A DNA stretch of 64,000 bases from Herpetosiphon gulosus (GTDB lineage Bacteria > Chloroflexota > Chloroflexia > Chloroflexales > Herpetosiphonaceae): the NCBI RefSeq assembly GCF_039545135.1, contig NZ_BAABRU010000002.1:62001-126000 (forward strand), written 5' to 3'. The translations under genes were made by a program, and so were the position numbers. Numbering within the stretch: the first letter of the stretch is position 1; each line of letters starts with the position of its first letter. Shown piece by piece: positions 26,312-34,693 of this stretch. The notes beneath the pieces are model-generated. The model was not told where the DNA came from. It was given only the letters and a program-made list of their open reading frames with translations, and did not search any database.

Positions 26312-27811
26312 ATGTACATTGGTGACTGGCTTGGCAAGCGCGAGTTGCTTACGCCAGAGCGACTAGCGCTGGTTGACGACCGCGATGGCGAGCGCTATAG
26401 CTACCGCCAATTGAATAGCCGTGCCAATCGTTTGGCGGCCAGTTTGCGCCAGCGCTTTGGCGTAGGCAAAGGCGATCGAGTGGCGATTTTGGCCAAAAAT
26501 CAAATTGGCTACCTCGATGCCTTATTCGCCACTGGTAAGCTTGGGGCGATTTTAGTGCCACTCAATTGGCGCTTAACCGAGCATGAATTAATCTATATGC
26601 TCAAGGATAGCGCAGCAAGCGTGTTGCTCTACGATGCTCAATTTGCGCCGATGCTGCCAACCTTGCGTAGCCAAACTCCAATCAAGCAGGCTGTGCAATT
26701 TGGGCCTGAATATGATCAACTGCTGGCCCAAACCAGCGATTTGCCGATCAGCGAATCGGTTGATCTCGATGATCCACACCTGATTTTGTATACCTCAGGC
26801 ACAACTGGCGCACCCAAAGGTGCGGTTCTTTCGCATCGAGTGCTCGTTTGGAATTCGCTCAATACCAATGTTGGCTGGGACTTGCATGCCGATGATGTGA
26901 GCATTATTCATACGCCGTTGTTTCATACTGGCGGCTTGAATGTGCTAACCCTGCCAATTTTACATGCAGGCGGCACAATGGTTTTGATGCAAGAGTGGAA
27001 TCCCGAGCGCTGTTTGCAATTGATTGAGCAAGAGCATGTGACGATCTTTTTTGCCGTGCCGACGATGTTTGAGATGCTGCTGCAAGCGCCCAATTTTGCC
27101 CAAACCAACCTCAGCAGCCTGCGTTTTTGCATTGCAGGCGGCTCGCCCTGCCCAATTCCCTTGATCGAAGCCTATCAACAGCGCAATATTCCCTTTCGCC
27201 AAGGCTATGGCCTAACCGAAGTTTCGGTTAATTGCTTCACGCTCAACCCAGAGGATGCAATTCGTAAGGCTGGCTCGGTGGGCAAGCCGATTTTTCACCT
27301 CGATGCACGCATTGTCGATGAGGCTGGCCGCGATGTACCAACCAACAGCATTGGCGAGTTGATTTTATATGGCCCGACGGTGTGCAATGGCTATTGGCGC
27401 AATCCGGTGGCAACCGCTCAAGCCCTGCAAAAAGGTTGGTTCTACACTGGCGATCTGGCGCGGGTTGATGCTGAAGGCTATTTCTACATCGTCGATCGCA
27501 AGAAGGATATGTATATTTCTGGCGGCGAGAATGTTTATCCAGCCGAGGTTGAAAACGTGCTCTATCAGCACCCAGCGGTGCAAGAATGCGCCGTGATTGG
27601 CATACCCGACAGTCGTTGGGGCGAGGTTGGGCGGGCTTTAGTGGTGTTGCGGCCAAGCACGCAGCTTGATGAGGCTAGGCTGATCGCCTTCTGCCGCGAA
27701 CGCCTTGCCAGCTACAAAACCCCCAAATCGATTTATTTTCTGTCTGAGTTGCCGCATAACGCCAGTGGTAAAGTCGTCAAGCCTGAATTACGCAAGTTGT
27801 TTGGGTATTAG
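26312..27811 (+). CDS. AMP-forming acyl-CoA ligase
   Basis: 499 aa. ANL superfamily: P-loop YTSGTTGAPKGA near 162-175, A5 motif FRQGYGLTE, A7 WFYTGDLARVDAEGY, A8 VDRKKDMYISGGENVYP, and the C-terminal catalytic Lys in NASGKVVK. Such enzymes adenylate a carboxylic acid and transfer it to CoA. Sequence style is that of medium or long acyl or aryl acids (FadD/MenE-like). AAAGGAG precedes the ATG. As part of this operon it would activate the imported acid. Confidence 0.92.
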   Translation: MYIGDWLGKRELLTPERLALVDDRDGERYSYRQLNSRANRLAASLRQRFGVGKGDRVAILAKNQIGYLDALFATGKLGAILVPLNWRLTEHELIYMLKDSAASVLLYDAQFAPMLPTLRSQTPIKQAVQFGPEYDQLLAQTSDLPISESVDLDDPHLILYTSGTTGAPKGAVLSHRVLVWNSLNTNVGWDLHADDVSIIHTPLFHTGGLNVLTLPILHAGGTMVLMQEWNPERCLQLIEQEHVTIFFAVPTMFEMLLQAPNFAQTNLSSLRFCIAGGSPCPIPLIEAYQQRNIPFRQGYGLTEVSVNCFTLNPEDAIRKAGSVGKPIFHLDARIVDEAGRDVPTNSIGELILYGPTVCNGYWRNPVATAQALQKGWFYTGDLARVDAEGYFYIVDRKKDMYISGGENVYPAEVENVLYQHPAVQECAVIGIPDSRWGEVGRALVVLRPSTQLDEARLIAFCRERLASYKTPKSIYFLSELPHNASGKVVKPELRKLFGY

Positions 27812-28003
27812 AGCATAGAACATAGAACATAGGGATGAGGGGTCAGGGACTAGGGGTCAGCAGTCAGTATTCAGACGCGCAGCATGGCAGAATAATCATA
27901 TCCATCAGTGCGAACCTGTGGCTAAAAACGGTTCTTCGTGTGCCTTCATGTCCTTCGTGGATCAAAACTGATCCCTGAATCCTAGCCCCTGATCCCTTAT
28001 TAA
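27811..28003. repeat. Mixed short-word repeat cluster before maoC
   Basis: CATAGAACATAGAACATAGG, then AGGGGTCAGGGACTAGGGGT, with inverted copies (TTCATGTCCTTCGTGG; CCTAGCCCCTGATCCC) about 110 bases later. The two outer arms are complementary, so the segment is a large imperfect palindrome. Confidence 0.7.
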
Positions 28004-28015
28004 AGGATTTCAACT

Positions 28016-28414
28016 ATGAGCTATACAATTGGCCAAAGCGCTCGTTTGCGCAAAACCATCACCGAAGCCGATATTATTTTGTTTGCGGGAATTTCGGGCG
28101 ATGCCAACCCGGTGCATATCGACGAAGTTGCTGCGCGTGAATCACGTTTTGGGCGACGGATCGCTCATGGTATGCTGGGCGCTGGCCTGATATCAGCGGT
28201 GATTGGTATGCATTTGCCTGGTCCAGGCACGATTTACCTCAACCAAACCTTGGCTTTTCGTAGCCCGATTTACATTGGCGATACGGTCACGGCCTATGCC
28301 GAAATCAAAAGCCTGCGCGACGATAAACCAATCGCTACATTAATCACTCAATTGCTGAATGAAGAAGCCAAAATCTTGATCGAGGGCGAGGCGATTGTAC
28401 TGCTGCCAAGCTAA
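28016..28414 (+). CDS. MaoC-like (R)-specific enoyl-CoA hydratase
   Basis: 132 aa, the size of PhaJ-type single-hotdog hydratases. The catalytic dyad is Asp29 and His34 in GDANPVHID, followed by RIAHGML and the QTLAFRSPIYIGD strand typical of the family. It hydrates trans-2-enoyl-CoA to the (R)-3-hydroxyacyl-CoA and works as a dimer. AAAGGA precedes the ATG. It is the last gene of the cluster and has a terminator. Confidence 0.9.
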   Translation: MSYTIGQSARLRKTITEADIILFAGISGDANPVHIDEVAARESRFGRRIAHGMLGAGLISAVIGMHLPGPGTIYLNQTLAFRSPIYIGDTVTAYAEIKSLRDDKPIATLITQLLNEEAKILIEGEAIVLLPS

Positions 28415-28438
28415 AATCAAGCATAAACTAACCCAACA

Positions 28439-28463
28439 GCCGCTCAAATTTGGGCGGTTTTTT
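28439..28463 (+). terminator. Terminator at the end of the transporter/acyl-CoA operon
   Basis: GCCGCTC pairs with GGGCGGT over a 6-base AAATTT loop and six T follow. It fixes the right border of the cluster. Confidence 0.85.
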
Positions 28464-28530
28464 CATGCTTGACAGCTGGTTTCGATTATCGCTATGCTTT
28501 GGCTGAATTTAATCTGATCGTGAGCAACGT

Positions 28531-29082
28531 ATGCCCAAATTTTTGCACAAATTTGCCCAACCACGCCTGATTTGGCTGGCCTTTGGTGTAGCCATGACCC
28601 AATTAGTGATTAGTAATTTGTTGGCAACCCGGTTTCATTCGTGGACTGGGGGCTTTGGCTTGTTGGATTTGGGCGGTGGCGCGAACGCATTTTCAGCCAA
28701 GCCCAGCGTTACGCCCGAACTAGCCTACACATTAATTAGCAATTATGGCGAACATCGTAGCAGCCATTTGTGGCTAATTGTGCCCGACATGCTGCTGCCA
28801 ATCGGCATTTGGCTCTTTTTTGGGCTAGCGTTGCTGCGACTGACTCGTGATGCTCAAGCTTGGCAACGTTGGCTACCAGCCTTGGCCAGCCTGTATTTCT
28901 TTGCCGATTATGCCGAGAATAGCTCTGAAGCTCTGATGTTGCTGCAATATCCAAATCAACTGCCAACTGTGGCAATGCTCTGGACATGGTGTTTTACGCT
29001 CAAAAATCTCGCAGTTGGCTTAAATATTGGGGCAGTCTTGTTGTTATTTCTGTGGCGCTGGCGACAAGCTAAATCAAGTTAA
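28531..29082 (+). CDS. Orphan four-helix membrane protein
   Basis: 183 aa, family not recognised. Hydrophobic segments near 13-31, 85-103, 113-130 and 150-175. A segment DYAENSSEAL just after the third helix is acidic and polar, as in small integral membrane proteins of unknown role. No good ribosome binding site precedes the ATG, but composition fits the genome and a strong terminator follows. Monocistronic. Confidence 0.65.
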   Translation: MPKFLHKFAQPRLIWLAFGVAMTQLVISNLLATRFHSWTGGFGLLDLGGGANAFSAKPSVTPELAYTLISNYGEHRSSHLWLIVPDMLLPIGIWLFFGLALLRLTRDAQAWQRWLPALASLYFFADYAENSSEALMLLQYPNQLPTVAMLWTWCFTLKNLAVGLNIGAVLLLFLWRWRQAKSS

Positions 29083-29088
29083 ATGAAT

Positions 29089-29117
29089 AAGGCCCGCAAT
29101 TAAGCTGCGGGCCTTTT
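29089..29117. terminator. Bidirectional terminator
   Basis: GGCCCGCA and TGCGGGCC form an 8 bp stem (extended by AA/TT), 7-base loop and TTTT. It serves the membrane protein on the plus strand and ferritin on the minus strand. Confidence 0.85.
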
Positions 29118-29131
29118 GCTAGCAGGAGAGT

Positions 29132-29626
29132 CTATTCAGCGGCGCGACTGCCTAATTGTTCATTGAGTAAAAACAAGGCACCTGGGTGATCGCCAGCCAT
29201 TTTGAGCTTTTCGACCACATCCGAGGCACTCTTTTCTTCCTCGACTTGCTCGGTAATAAACCATTGCAAGTGAATTTGGGTGGCATGATCATTCTCTTTG
29301 ATCGCCAAATCGTAGAGCGAGTTGATCAACGCGGTAACTCGTTGTTCGTGATGCAAGGCCATTTCAAACACTTCAAGTGAAGAATTGAAGCTCGATTGCG
29401 GCTGGGCCATGGCTTGCAGCACAGCGCGGCCACCACGATCATGCAGATAATCGAACAGCTTCATGGCGTGCACGGTTTCTTCTTCGTACTGCAGGCGCAT
29501 CCAATGAGCAAAGCCACTCAAATTAACCGACTCGAAGTAGGCCGACATCGAGAGATACAGGTAGGCCGACTCAAATTCATGCTTGATCTGATCGTTAATC
29601 GCGGCTTCAATGGTTGGATTAATCAT
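29132..29626 (-). CDS. Ferritin
   Basis: 164 aa, normal for bacterial non-haem ferritin (FtnA type). Four-helix bundle with ferroxidase ligands visible as EFESAYLYLSM in helix A and EEETVHAMKLFDYL in helix B (E-x-x-H), and the WFITEQVEEE motif in helix C. It oxidises and stores iron in a 24-mer. AAGGAG precedes the ATG. It stands alone; no Fur box that I can defend is visible. Confidence 0.93.
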   Translation of the reverse strand: MINPTIEAAINDQIKHEFESAYLYLSMSAYFESVNLSGFAHWMRLQYEEETVHAMKLFDYLHDRGGRAVLQAMAQPQSSFNSSLEVFEMALHHEQRVTALINSLYDLAIKENDHATQIHLQWFITEQVEEEKSASDVVEKLKMAGDHPGALFLLNEQLGSRAAE

Positions 29627-29785
29627 ACGCTGCGAACTCCTTCGCTATGAAGACCTCTGCTAATGTGGGTAGTTTAGGCTATCTAGCGCCGAAAAACAAG
29701 GGCTTAGCCAGCTGTATTTGATCCACGAAGGATACGAATTTGGGGCTATGTTTGGCTATGGGCTTGACAACCAGTGCTCGTTTCC

Positions 29786-29840
29786 TTACCCCCAACCCCT
29801 CGCCCGCCGCAGTGGGCGAGGGGTTGGGGGTGAGGGCATG
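29786..29840. repeat. Family A repeat, short form
   Basis: A contracted copy in which the left and right arms are joined at CGCAGTGGGCGAGGGG, with the variable centre missing. It lies in the 470-base gap after ferritin, with no gene. Confidence 0.75.
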
Positions 29841-29940
29841 TCAAATTGCCAACCGAATGAACCATTCAGTTATTTGCCCGTAAATCGTGCTAGGCTTAAT
29901 TTGGAACTTAGCTTTCCCAATCAATTAGCTGCTTATTGAT

Positions 29941-30005
29941 CACCACCCCTCCGCCCCGCCTCAAGGCGGGGAACGCAAGGGGTTTTCATCACCCTTCACC
30001 CCCAA
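29941..30005. repeat. Family B repeat, inverted orientation
   Basis: CACCACCCCTCCGCCCCGCC, a GGCGGGGAACGCAAGG turn, then TTTTCATCACCC and a run of C. It is the reverse complement of the element seen at 30.9 and 46.7 kb. Confidence 0.8.
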
Positions 30006-30098
30006 ATATGTGTGCTGTGGATAGCCGCTGTTATGATTGGTAATCGTTACGTTAGGTTTATGTTTAAGGAATTACTTGGGAACATAAGGGAAATTTTG

Positions 30099-30752
30099 AT
30101 GAAAACAATGATTTTTGGGGCTACGGGCATGGTTGGGCAAGGTCTGCTACGTGAGTGTTTGTTGAATTCAGCGGTGGAGCAAGTGTTGTGTGTTGGCCGC
30201 ACGCCCACAGGCCAACGCCACCCCAAACTAGCCGAAATTGTGCATAGCAATTTGTATCAACTCGGCTCAATCGAGCATGAGTTGGTGGGCTATGATGCCT
30301 GTTTTTTTTGTTTGGGCGTTTCGGCGGCAGGCATGACCGAGGCGGCTTATCGCTCAATCACCTATGATTTGACCTTGCATGTGGCCCAAACCTTGGCGCG
30401 ATTAAACCCGCAATCAAGCTTTAGCTATATTTCGGGTTCGGGTACTGAGGTTAATTCGCGGGCGATGTGGGCACGCGTCAAAGGCCAAACCGAGCAAGCC
30501 TTATTAGCGTTGCCCTTTCGTGCGGCCTATATGTTTCGCCCGGGTTTTATCCAACCTCAGCATGGCGTAGTTTCCAAAACGCGTTGGTATCGGCTGCTGT
30601 ATGCGCTTACCAGCCCGCTGTATCCCGTGTTTAAACGCTTGATTCCGCAATATGTGACCACGACTGAGCAACTAGCCCAGGCTATGCTACGAGTTACCCA
30701 ACACGGTGCACCCCAGCCAATTATCGAAAATAGCATGATCAATCAGCTTTAA
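30099..30752 (+). CDS. NAD(P)-binding oxidoreductase/epimerase-like protein
   Basis: 217 aa from this ATG, chosen because AAGGGA lies 8 bases upstream; a longer in-frame start has none. Rossmann GATGMVG at 7-13 and a VLCVGRTP strand 2 place it among the NAD(P)H-binding atypical SDR (NmrA/YwnB-like) proteins. FCLGVSAAGMTEAAYR and SFSYISGSGTE follow, with a membrane-proximal hydrophobic C-terminus. A redox or sensor role is possible; the substrate is unknown. Single gene. Confidence 0.8.
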   Translation: MKTMIFGATGMVGQGLLRECLLNSAVEQVLCVGRTPTGQRHPKLAEIVHSNLYQLGSIEHELVGYDACFFCLGVSAAGMTEAAYRSITYDLTLHVAQTLARLNPQSSFSYISGSGTEVNSRAMWARVKGQTEQALLALPFRAAYMFRPGFIQPQHGVVSKTRWYRLLYALTSPLYPVFKRLIPQYVTTTEQLAQAMLRVTQHGAPQPIIENSMINQL

Positions 30753-30875
30753 ATGTGCCCTCAACCCGATCCCTCGCCTCGCTGGGCGAGAACGGGGGTA
30801 GCTTGTAACGGTCGGTTTTCGCGTCGAACACATAATCTGTAGTTCATCGGTGGATGGATGTCGTTCCCTGATTGT

Positions 30876-30945
30876 ACTTTAGGGGGTGCAGGGGGATGAA
30901 AACACCCTGCGTCTCCCGCCTTGAGGCGGGACGGAAGGGTGGTGA
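30876..30945. repeat. Family B repeat
   Basis: TGTACTTTAGGGGGTGCAGG, GGGATGAAAACACCCTGCGT, then CCGCCTTGAGGCGG and GACGGAAGGGTGGTG. It fills the 330-base gap before the PPC protein together with CTCGCC/GGCGAG palindromic debris. Confidence 0.8.
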
Positions 30946-31086
30946 TCGATGAGTGTCTAGTAATTGAATCAATTATCATTAACTTGCCCCAAAATCAATA
31001 TTTGACGTTATAATGGGCTAGAATAGCAATGCTGCTCTTTTTAACCCATTCGTCAATTAACCAGCCTTGAAGCGGAGAAGTTGCCT

Positions 31087-33402
31087 ATGAAACGTGCGCG
31101 TTTATTGATTTTCGTGGTGCTAGCTGGCTTGTTAACCCCGCTCGGTGTATGGGCGCGGCCTGTAACGCCACCCCAAGTCCAGCCGCAAGCCCCGAATGTG
31201 CCTAATTTTTTTGTTGATCCTAGTTTTTTTGATGTAACTACTACTCCTGGATCAACTATTCAGCTCACTTTTCAAACTTATAATAACTCTACTAACTCTG
31301 AGGTTTTAGATTTCCGGTTTAGATTTGATCCAACAACAGCAGGAATTACTGCTGTTGATCCTGCTGATATTAATGATGTTCCAGCAGGAGCTTCAGTAAC
31401 CGTTATTGCAAATATTACTATTGGCCCAGCAGTTGCATTACAAACCTATGCCTTAAGATTAAGGGTTGCGGATACATCTGGGGTAACCTCATTAACACGG
31501 CTTATTGATATTCAAATTAGAGTAGTAGCTCCGACTGCAACGCCAACCCGTACCAATACACCAACAGCAACTGCCCCAACTGCGACTAACACTGGTACGC
31601 CTGGGCGGATTTGCGATGGCAATGGCGGTACACTCAACGATAAATTTGAGCCAAATAACACCCGTAGCCAAGCCCGCCGAATCGAAGTCGATGTGCCGCA
31701 AGTGCACGCGATTTGTCCAGTTGGCGACGAAGATTGGCTCTTATTTGGCGGTTTAGAGGGCAAAGTCTATACAATCGATGTTTCGCAAATGGTCGATGGG
31801 CTGGATCTTTCGTTGACGCTCTACGATAGCAATGGCAATCAACTGGCCTTTAACGACGATTTTCCACGCAATAACGACCCCAGCGATATCAAGCCACGGA
31901 TTCAATCGTGGCGTGCGCCTGCCAACGGCCAATACTACGTCAAGGTGCGCGATTCCGCTGGGCGCGGCTTTATTGATGCGCTCTATACGGTGGTGTTGAA
32001 TAGCGAAAGTTACGGCCCCACGCCAACGCTCATCCCCGAAATTTGTAAAGATTTGTATGAGCCAGATGGCTTGCCTGAAATTGCACCGTTGATTGTGGTT
32101 GGCGAAGTCCATCCCGACCATCGGTTGTGCCCACGTGGCGATGCCGATTGGGTCAAATTCTTCGGCAAGGCTGGCAAAGAATATTCGATCTTCACCTCGG
32201 AACTTAGCGTTGGTGCTGATACGGTGATGGTGTTGGCTGATCGCGACGGCACAACGATTATCGATTTCAACGATGATTATGAATCAGGCTTAGATTCGCG
32301 GATCGATTTTGCGCCATTTGTCGATGGTTTCTATTTTGTGCAAGTTAAAAATGTTGGCGATGTTGGCAATCAGTTTATCGATTACACCTTGACCTTCCAA
32401 ATCAAGACCAACGCCAATCAAGGCGAACCGACCATGCAGCCGACTGCTACCTTCGAAGATGATATTACGCCAACTTTCGAGGATGATGTTACGCCAACCA
32501 GCGATCCTGATCGCACGGCAACCGCGACTGGCACGGCGACCCGCACGCCAACCTCGGCCTATCCAACGCCAACAAATTCATCGAGCAACAAATTGCCCAA
32601 CTTCGATACGCGCAGCAATGGCAAATTTGCCGACCCAGCCTTTAACAAGGTTTGGGCTTATGCCGATGCTCCGGTGGCGAGTGGCCAAGCAGTGCGTTCG
32701 TGGTTATGGGGGCCAAGCAGCGGTCAAGCACGCGCTGAAGTTTATGATCAAGCGCCTGGTGGTTTGCGCCAAGTCCAATATTTCGATAAATCGCGCATGG
32801 AAATTAGCGATTTCGAGGCCGACCGCCAAAGCCAATGGTTTGTGACCAACGGCTTGCTGGCTAAGGAATTGATTCAGGGACAGATTCAAATTGGCGATAG
32901 CAATTATGTGCAGCGCAGTCCGGCCCAAATTAATATTGCTGGCGATTTAGGCGCTGCTTCGGCTCCAACCTACGCCAGTTTTAGTAATTTGTTGGGCGCA
33001 ACTAGCGATCGCACTGGCCAATTCGCCGATCAGCAATTAGCCCGCAGTGGCAAAGTGAGCGCTTATGCTGGCGGTGTAAGTGACGCAGCCAAATTGGTGC
33101 ATTATGTTCCGCAAACAGGCCATAACATCCCCAGCGCCTTCTGGGATTTTGTCAATCGCCAAGGCTTGATCAACCAAAATGGGCGCACCCAAAACGGCCA
33201 AGTGATGGATTGGGTTTTTGCTTTGGGCTACCCAATCAGCGAAGCCTATTGGGCCAAAGTCTATGTTGGCGGCGTTGAGCAAACTGTGCTGGTGCAGGCC
33301 TTCGAGCGCCGCGTGCTGACCTACACTCCTAGCAATCCCGCCGATTGGCAAGTCGAGATGGGCAATGTTGGCCAACACTACGAACAATGGCGCTACCGCT
33401 AA
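31087..33402 (+). CDS. Large secreted protein with PPC-type beta domains and Thr/Pro linkers
   Basis: 771 aa. GGAGAAG lies 6 bases before this ATG; a TTG just upstream is in frame. Signal peptide to about residue 24. Residues 40-145 look like a cadherin- or Ig-like beta domain written in unusually AT-rich codons. A Thr/Pro linker follows, then two PPC-like domains (about 190-310 and 325-440), each opening with DxxEPN/EPD and ending in YTVVL or YTLTF. A second Thr linker leads to a C-terminal domain (about 505-771) with GPSSGQARAEVYDQAPGG and VQYFDKSRMEI, which I know from many Chloroflexota exported proteins. It is probably exported to or beyond the surface; no catalytic motif seen. Confidence 0.85.
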   Translation: MKRARLLIFVVLAGLLTPLGVWARPVTPPQVQPQAPNVPNFFVDPSFFDVTTTPGSTIQLTFQTYNNSTNSEVLDFRFRFDPTTAGITAVDPADINDVPAGASVTVIANITIGPAVALQTYALRLRVADTSGVTSLTRLIDIQIRVVAPTATPTRTNTPTATAPTATNTGTPGRICDGNGGTLNDKFEPNNTRSQARRIEVDVPQVHAICPVGDEDWLLFGGLEGKVYTIDVSQMVDGLDLSLTLYDSNGNQLAFNDDFPRNNDPSDIKPRIQSWRAPANGQYYVKVRDSAGRGFIDALYTVVLNSESYGPTPTLIPEICKDLYEPDGLPEIAPLIVVGEVHPDHRLCPRGDADWVKFFGKAGKEYSIFTSELSVGADTVMVLADRDGTTIIDFNDDYESGLDSRIDFAPFVDGFYFVQVKNVGDVGNQFIDYTLTFQIKTNANQGEPTMQPTATFEDDITPTFEDDVTPTSDPDRTATATGTATRTPTSAYPTPTNSSSNKLPNFDTRSNGKFADPAFNKVWAYADAPVASGQAVRSWLWGPSSGQARAEVYDQAPGGLRQVQYFDKSRMEISDFEADRQSQWFVTNGLLAKELIQGQIQIGDSNYVQRSPAQINIAGDLGAASAPTYASFSNLLGATSDRTGQFADQQLARSGKVSAYAGGVSDAAKLVHYVPQTGHNIPSAFWDFVNRQGLINQNGRTQNGQVMDWVFALGYPISEAYWAKVYVGGVEQTVLVQAFERRVLTYTPSNPADWQVEMGNVGQHYEQWRYR

Positions 33403-33430
33403 ACTTAATTCTTCGCTTCAAGGCTAAACT

Positions 33431-33468
33431 AAAAATCCCCGTGTTCTATCGTTGAACACGGGGATTTT
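33431..33468. terminator. Strong bidirectional terminator
   Basis: AAAATCCCCGTGTTC and GAACACGGGGATTTT form a perfect 15 bp stem, 7-base loop. It separates the convergent PPC protein and BioD-like genes. Confidence 0.9.
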
Positions 33469-33483
33469 GCTGCTTAAACCGAC

Positions 33484-34545
33484 TTACAAGCCCAAAATCG
33501 CATCCAAGCGCGACCAATCGCAGCGCTCGGCCATGAGTTTGGTGAAGCGTTCGAGTTTGGTACGTTCATGCAAGCGAATATGCCCAAACATATTTTCAAT
33601 TCGCTCAACTGCGGTCAAGGTGTCATCAGCAATTGTGATGATCGGCACGTTGCGTTGTTCGGCGCGATCAATCACCGATTGTTGTGGGCGGAAGTTGCCT
33701 GTCAATACCAAGGCGTTGGTTGAGGTTTCCAAGGCCGCCAGTTGCAAATCGGTGCGGTCGCCACCGGTGATTACGGCTTTGTTGGCGCGACGGCGAAAGT
33801 GCGATAAGCCCGCTTCGGCTCCCATCGCCCCAATCATCAGCGATTCGATGATTTTGCCTTTGCCAAAATCGGCTCCAATCACATTGCCACCAAGCTCAGC
33901 CACCAAATCTTCAACTGGAATGCCTGATAGCGCACTATCTTGCGGCAATAAGCCCAAAACCGCGATGCCATGCTGCTCAAGGAACGGCACAACATGCGAT
34001 TGCACAAAGTCGAGGCGGGTTTCTTCGATTTGGTTAAGAATTACGCCCTTGAGCCGTTTGCCGACGAAGCGTTGCACCGACAAAATTGCATCGACCGTGA
34101 GCGTCGTGCGATAGCGTGAAACCAAGACCATCGGCGCATCGATCAAATCGGCCACCCGATCGGCGCTCAACTCAACCAACGAGCCTTCAGCCCAACTATT
34201 CGTGCCTTCAACGATCGTCACTTGATGTTGGCTGCTGATTGCTTGGAACGCTTGTTGCACCGCCCCAGCCCAATCGTGCTGCTCGCCGCGCAAAATGCTT
34301 TCGATCGTGGTGCGGCGCAACAGCACTGGCGCGATTTGCTCCAATGGCTCGCTCAGGCCGAAGCTCTCGCGAATAAAGGCAGCATCTTCATCGAAAGCGC
34401 CTTCAGGCGTGTGGGTGACCGAAACACTGACTGGCTTCATGTAGCCAGCATCGATCTTGCGATCCTTGAGTTGGCGCAACAAGGCAGCACAAACTGCACT
34501 CTTGCCAACATATGATTCTGTTGATGCAACATACAGCGTTGCCAT
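33484..34545 (-). CDS. BioD-like P-loop protein with DRTGG domain
   Basis: 353 aa. The N-terminal half has a dethiobiotin-synthetase-like ATPase: ASTESYVGKSAVCAALL (P-loop), GYMKPVS and VEGTNSW. The C-terminal half (about 220-330) is a DRTGG domain (ITGGDRTDLQLAALE), the module found before phosphotransacetylase domains and in nucleotide-sensing proteins. It thus resembles a Pta without its catalytic domain. It lies next to, and probably is translated downstream of, the ADP-forming acyl-CoA synthetase, so it may sense acetyl-CoA or ATP state for it (inference). AAAGGAG precedes the ATG. Confidence 0.82.
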   Translation of the reverse strand: MATLYVASTESYVGKSAVCAALLRQLKDRKIDAGYMKPVSVSVTHTPEGAFDEDAAFIRESFGLSEPLEQIAPVLLRRTTIESILRGEQHDWAGAVQQAFQAISSQHQVTIVEGTNSWAEGSLVELSADRVADLIDAPMVLVSRYRTTLTVDAILSVQRFVGKRLKGVILNQIEETRLDFVQSHVVPFLEQHGIAVLGLLPQDSALSGIPVEDLVAELGGNVIGADFGKGKIIESLMIGAMGAEAGLSHFRRRANKAVITGGDRTDLQLAALETSTNALVLTGNFRPQQSVIDRAEQRNVPIITIADDTLTAVERIENMFGHIRLHERTKLERFTKLMAERCDWSRLDAILGL

Positions 34546-34560
34546 AGCGAAACTCCTTTA

Positions 34561-34691
34561 TCAAAGGATGAAGGATGAAGGATGAGGGATGAAAATAGGC
34601 TGGATCATCAAGAACTTAATAAGGCTCAAATAATCCATCCATGCCCAATTATTCACGCTTCATCCTTCATCCCTCATCCTTCATCCTTTCA
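34561..34691. repeat. GAAGGATGA inverted repeat element
   Basis: Outer arms AAAGGATGAAGGATGAAGGA and their reverse complement enclose about 60 bases, forming a near-perfect palindrome between two same-direction genes. Confidence 0.85.
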
Positions 34692-34693
34692 AT

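Noticed and set aside
25064-28414. Polyketide or fatty-acid biosynthetic gene cluster
   Set aside because: No acyl carrier protein, ketoreductase, modular synthase or tailoring gene; the linked transporter suggests uptake and metabolism instead.
33452-34114. 220-codon frame on the plus strand opposite the BioD-like gene
   Set aside because: Low-complexity Ser/Arg/Lys composition with no family features; the minus-strand gene has all motifs.
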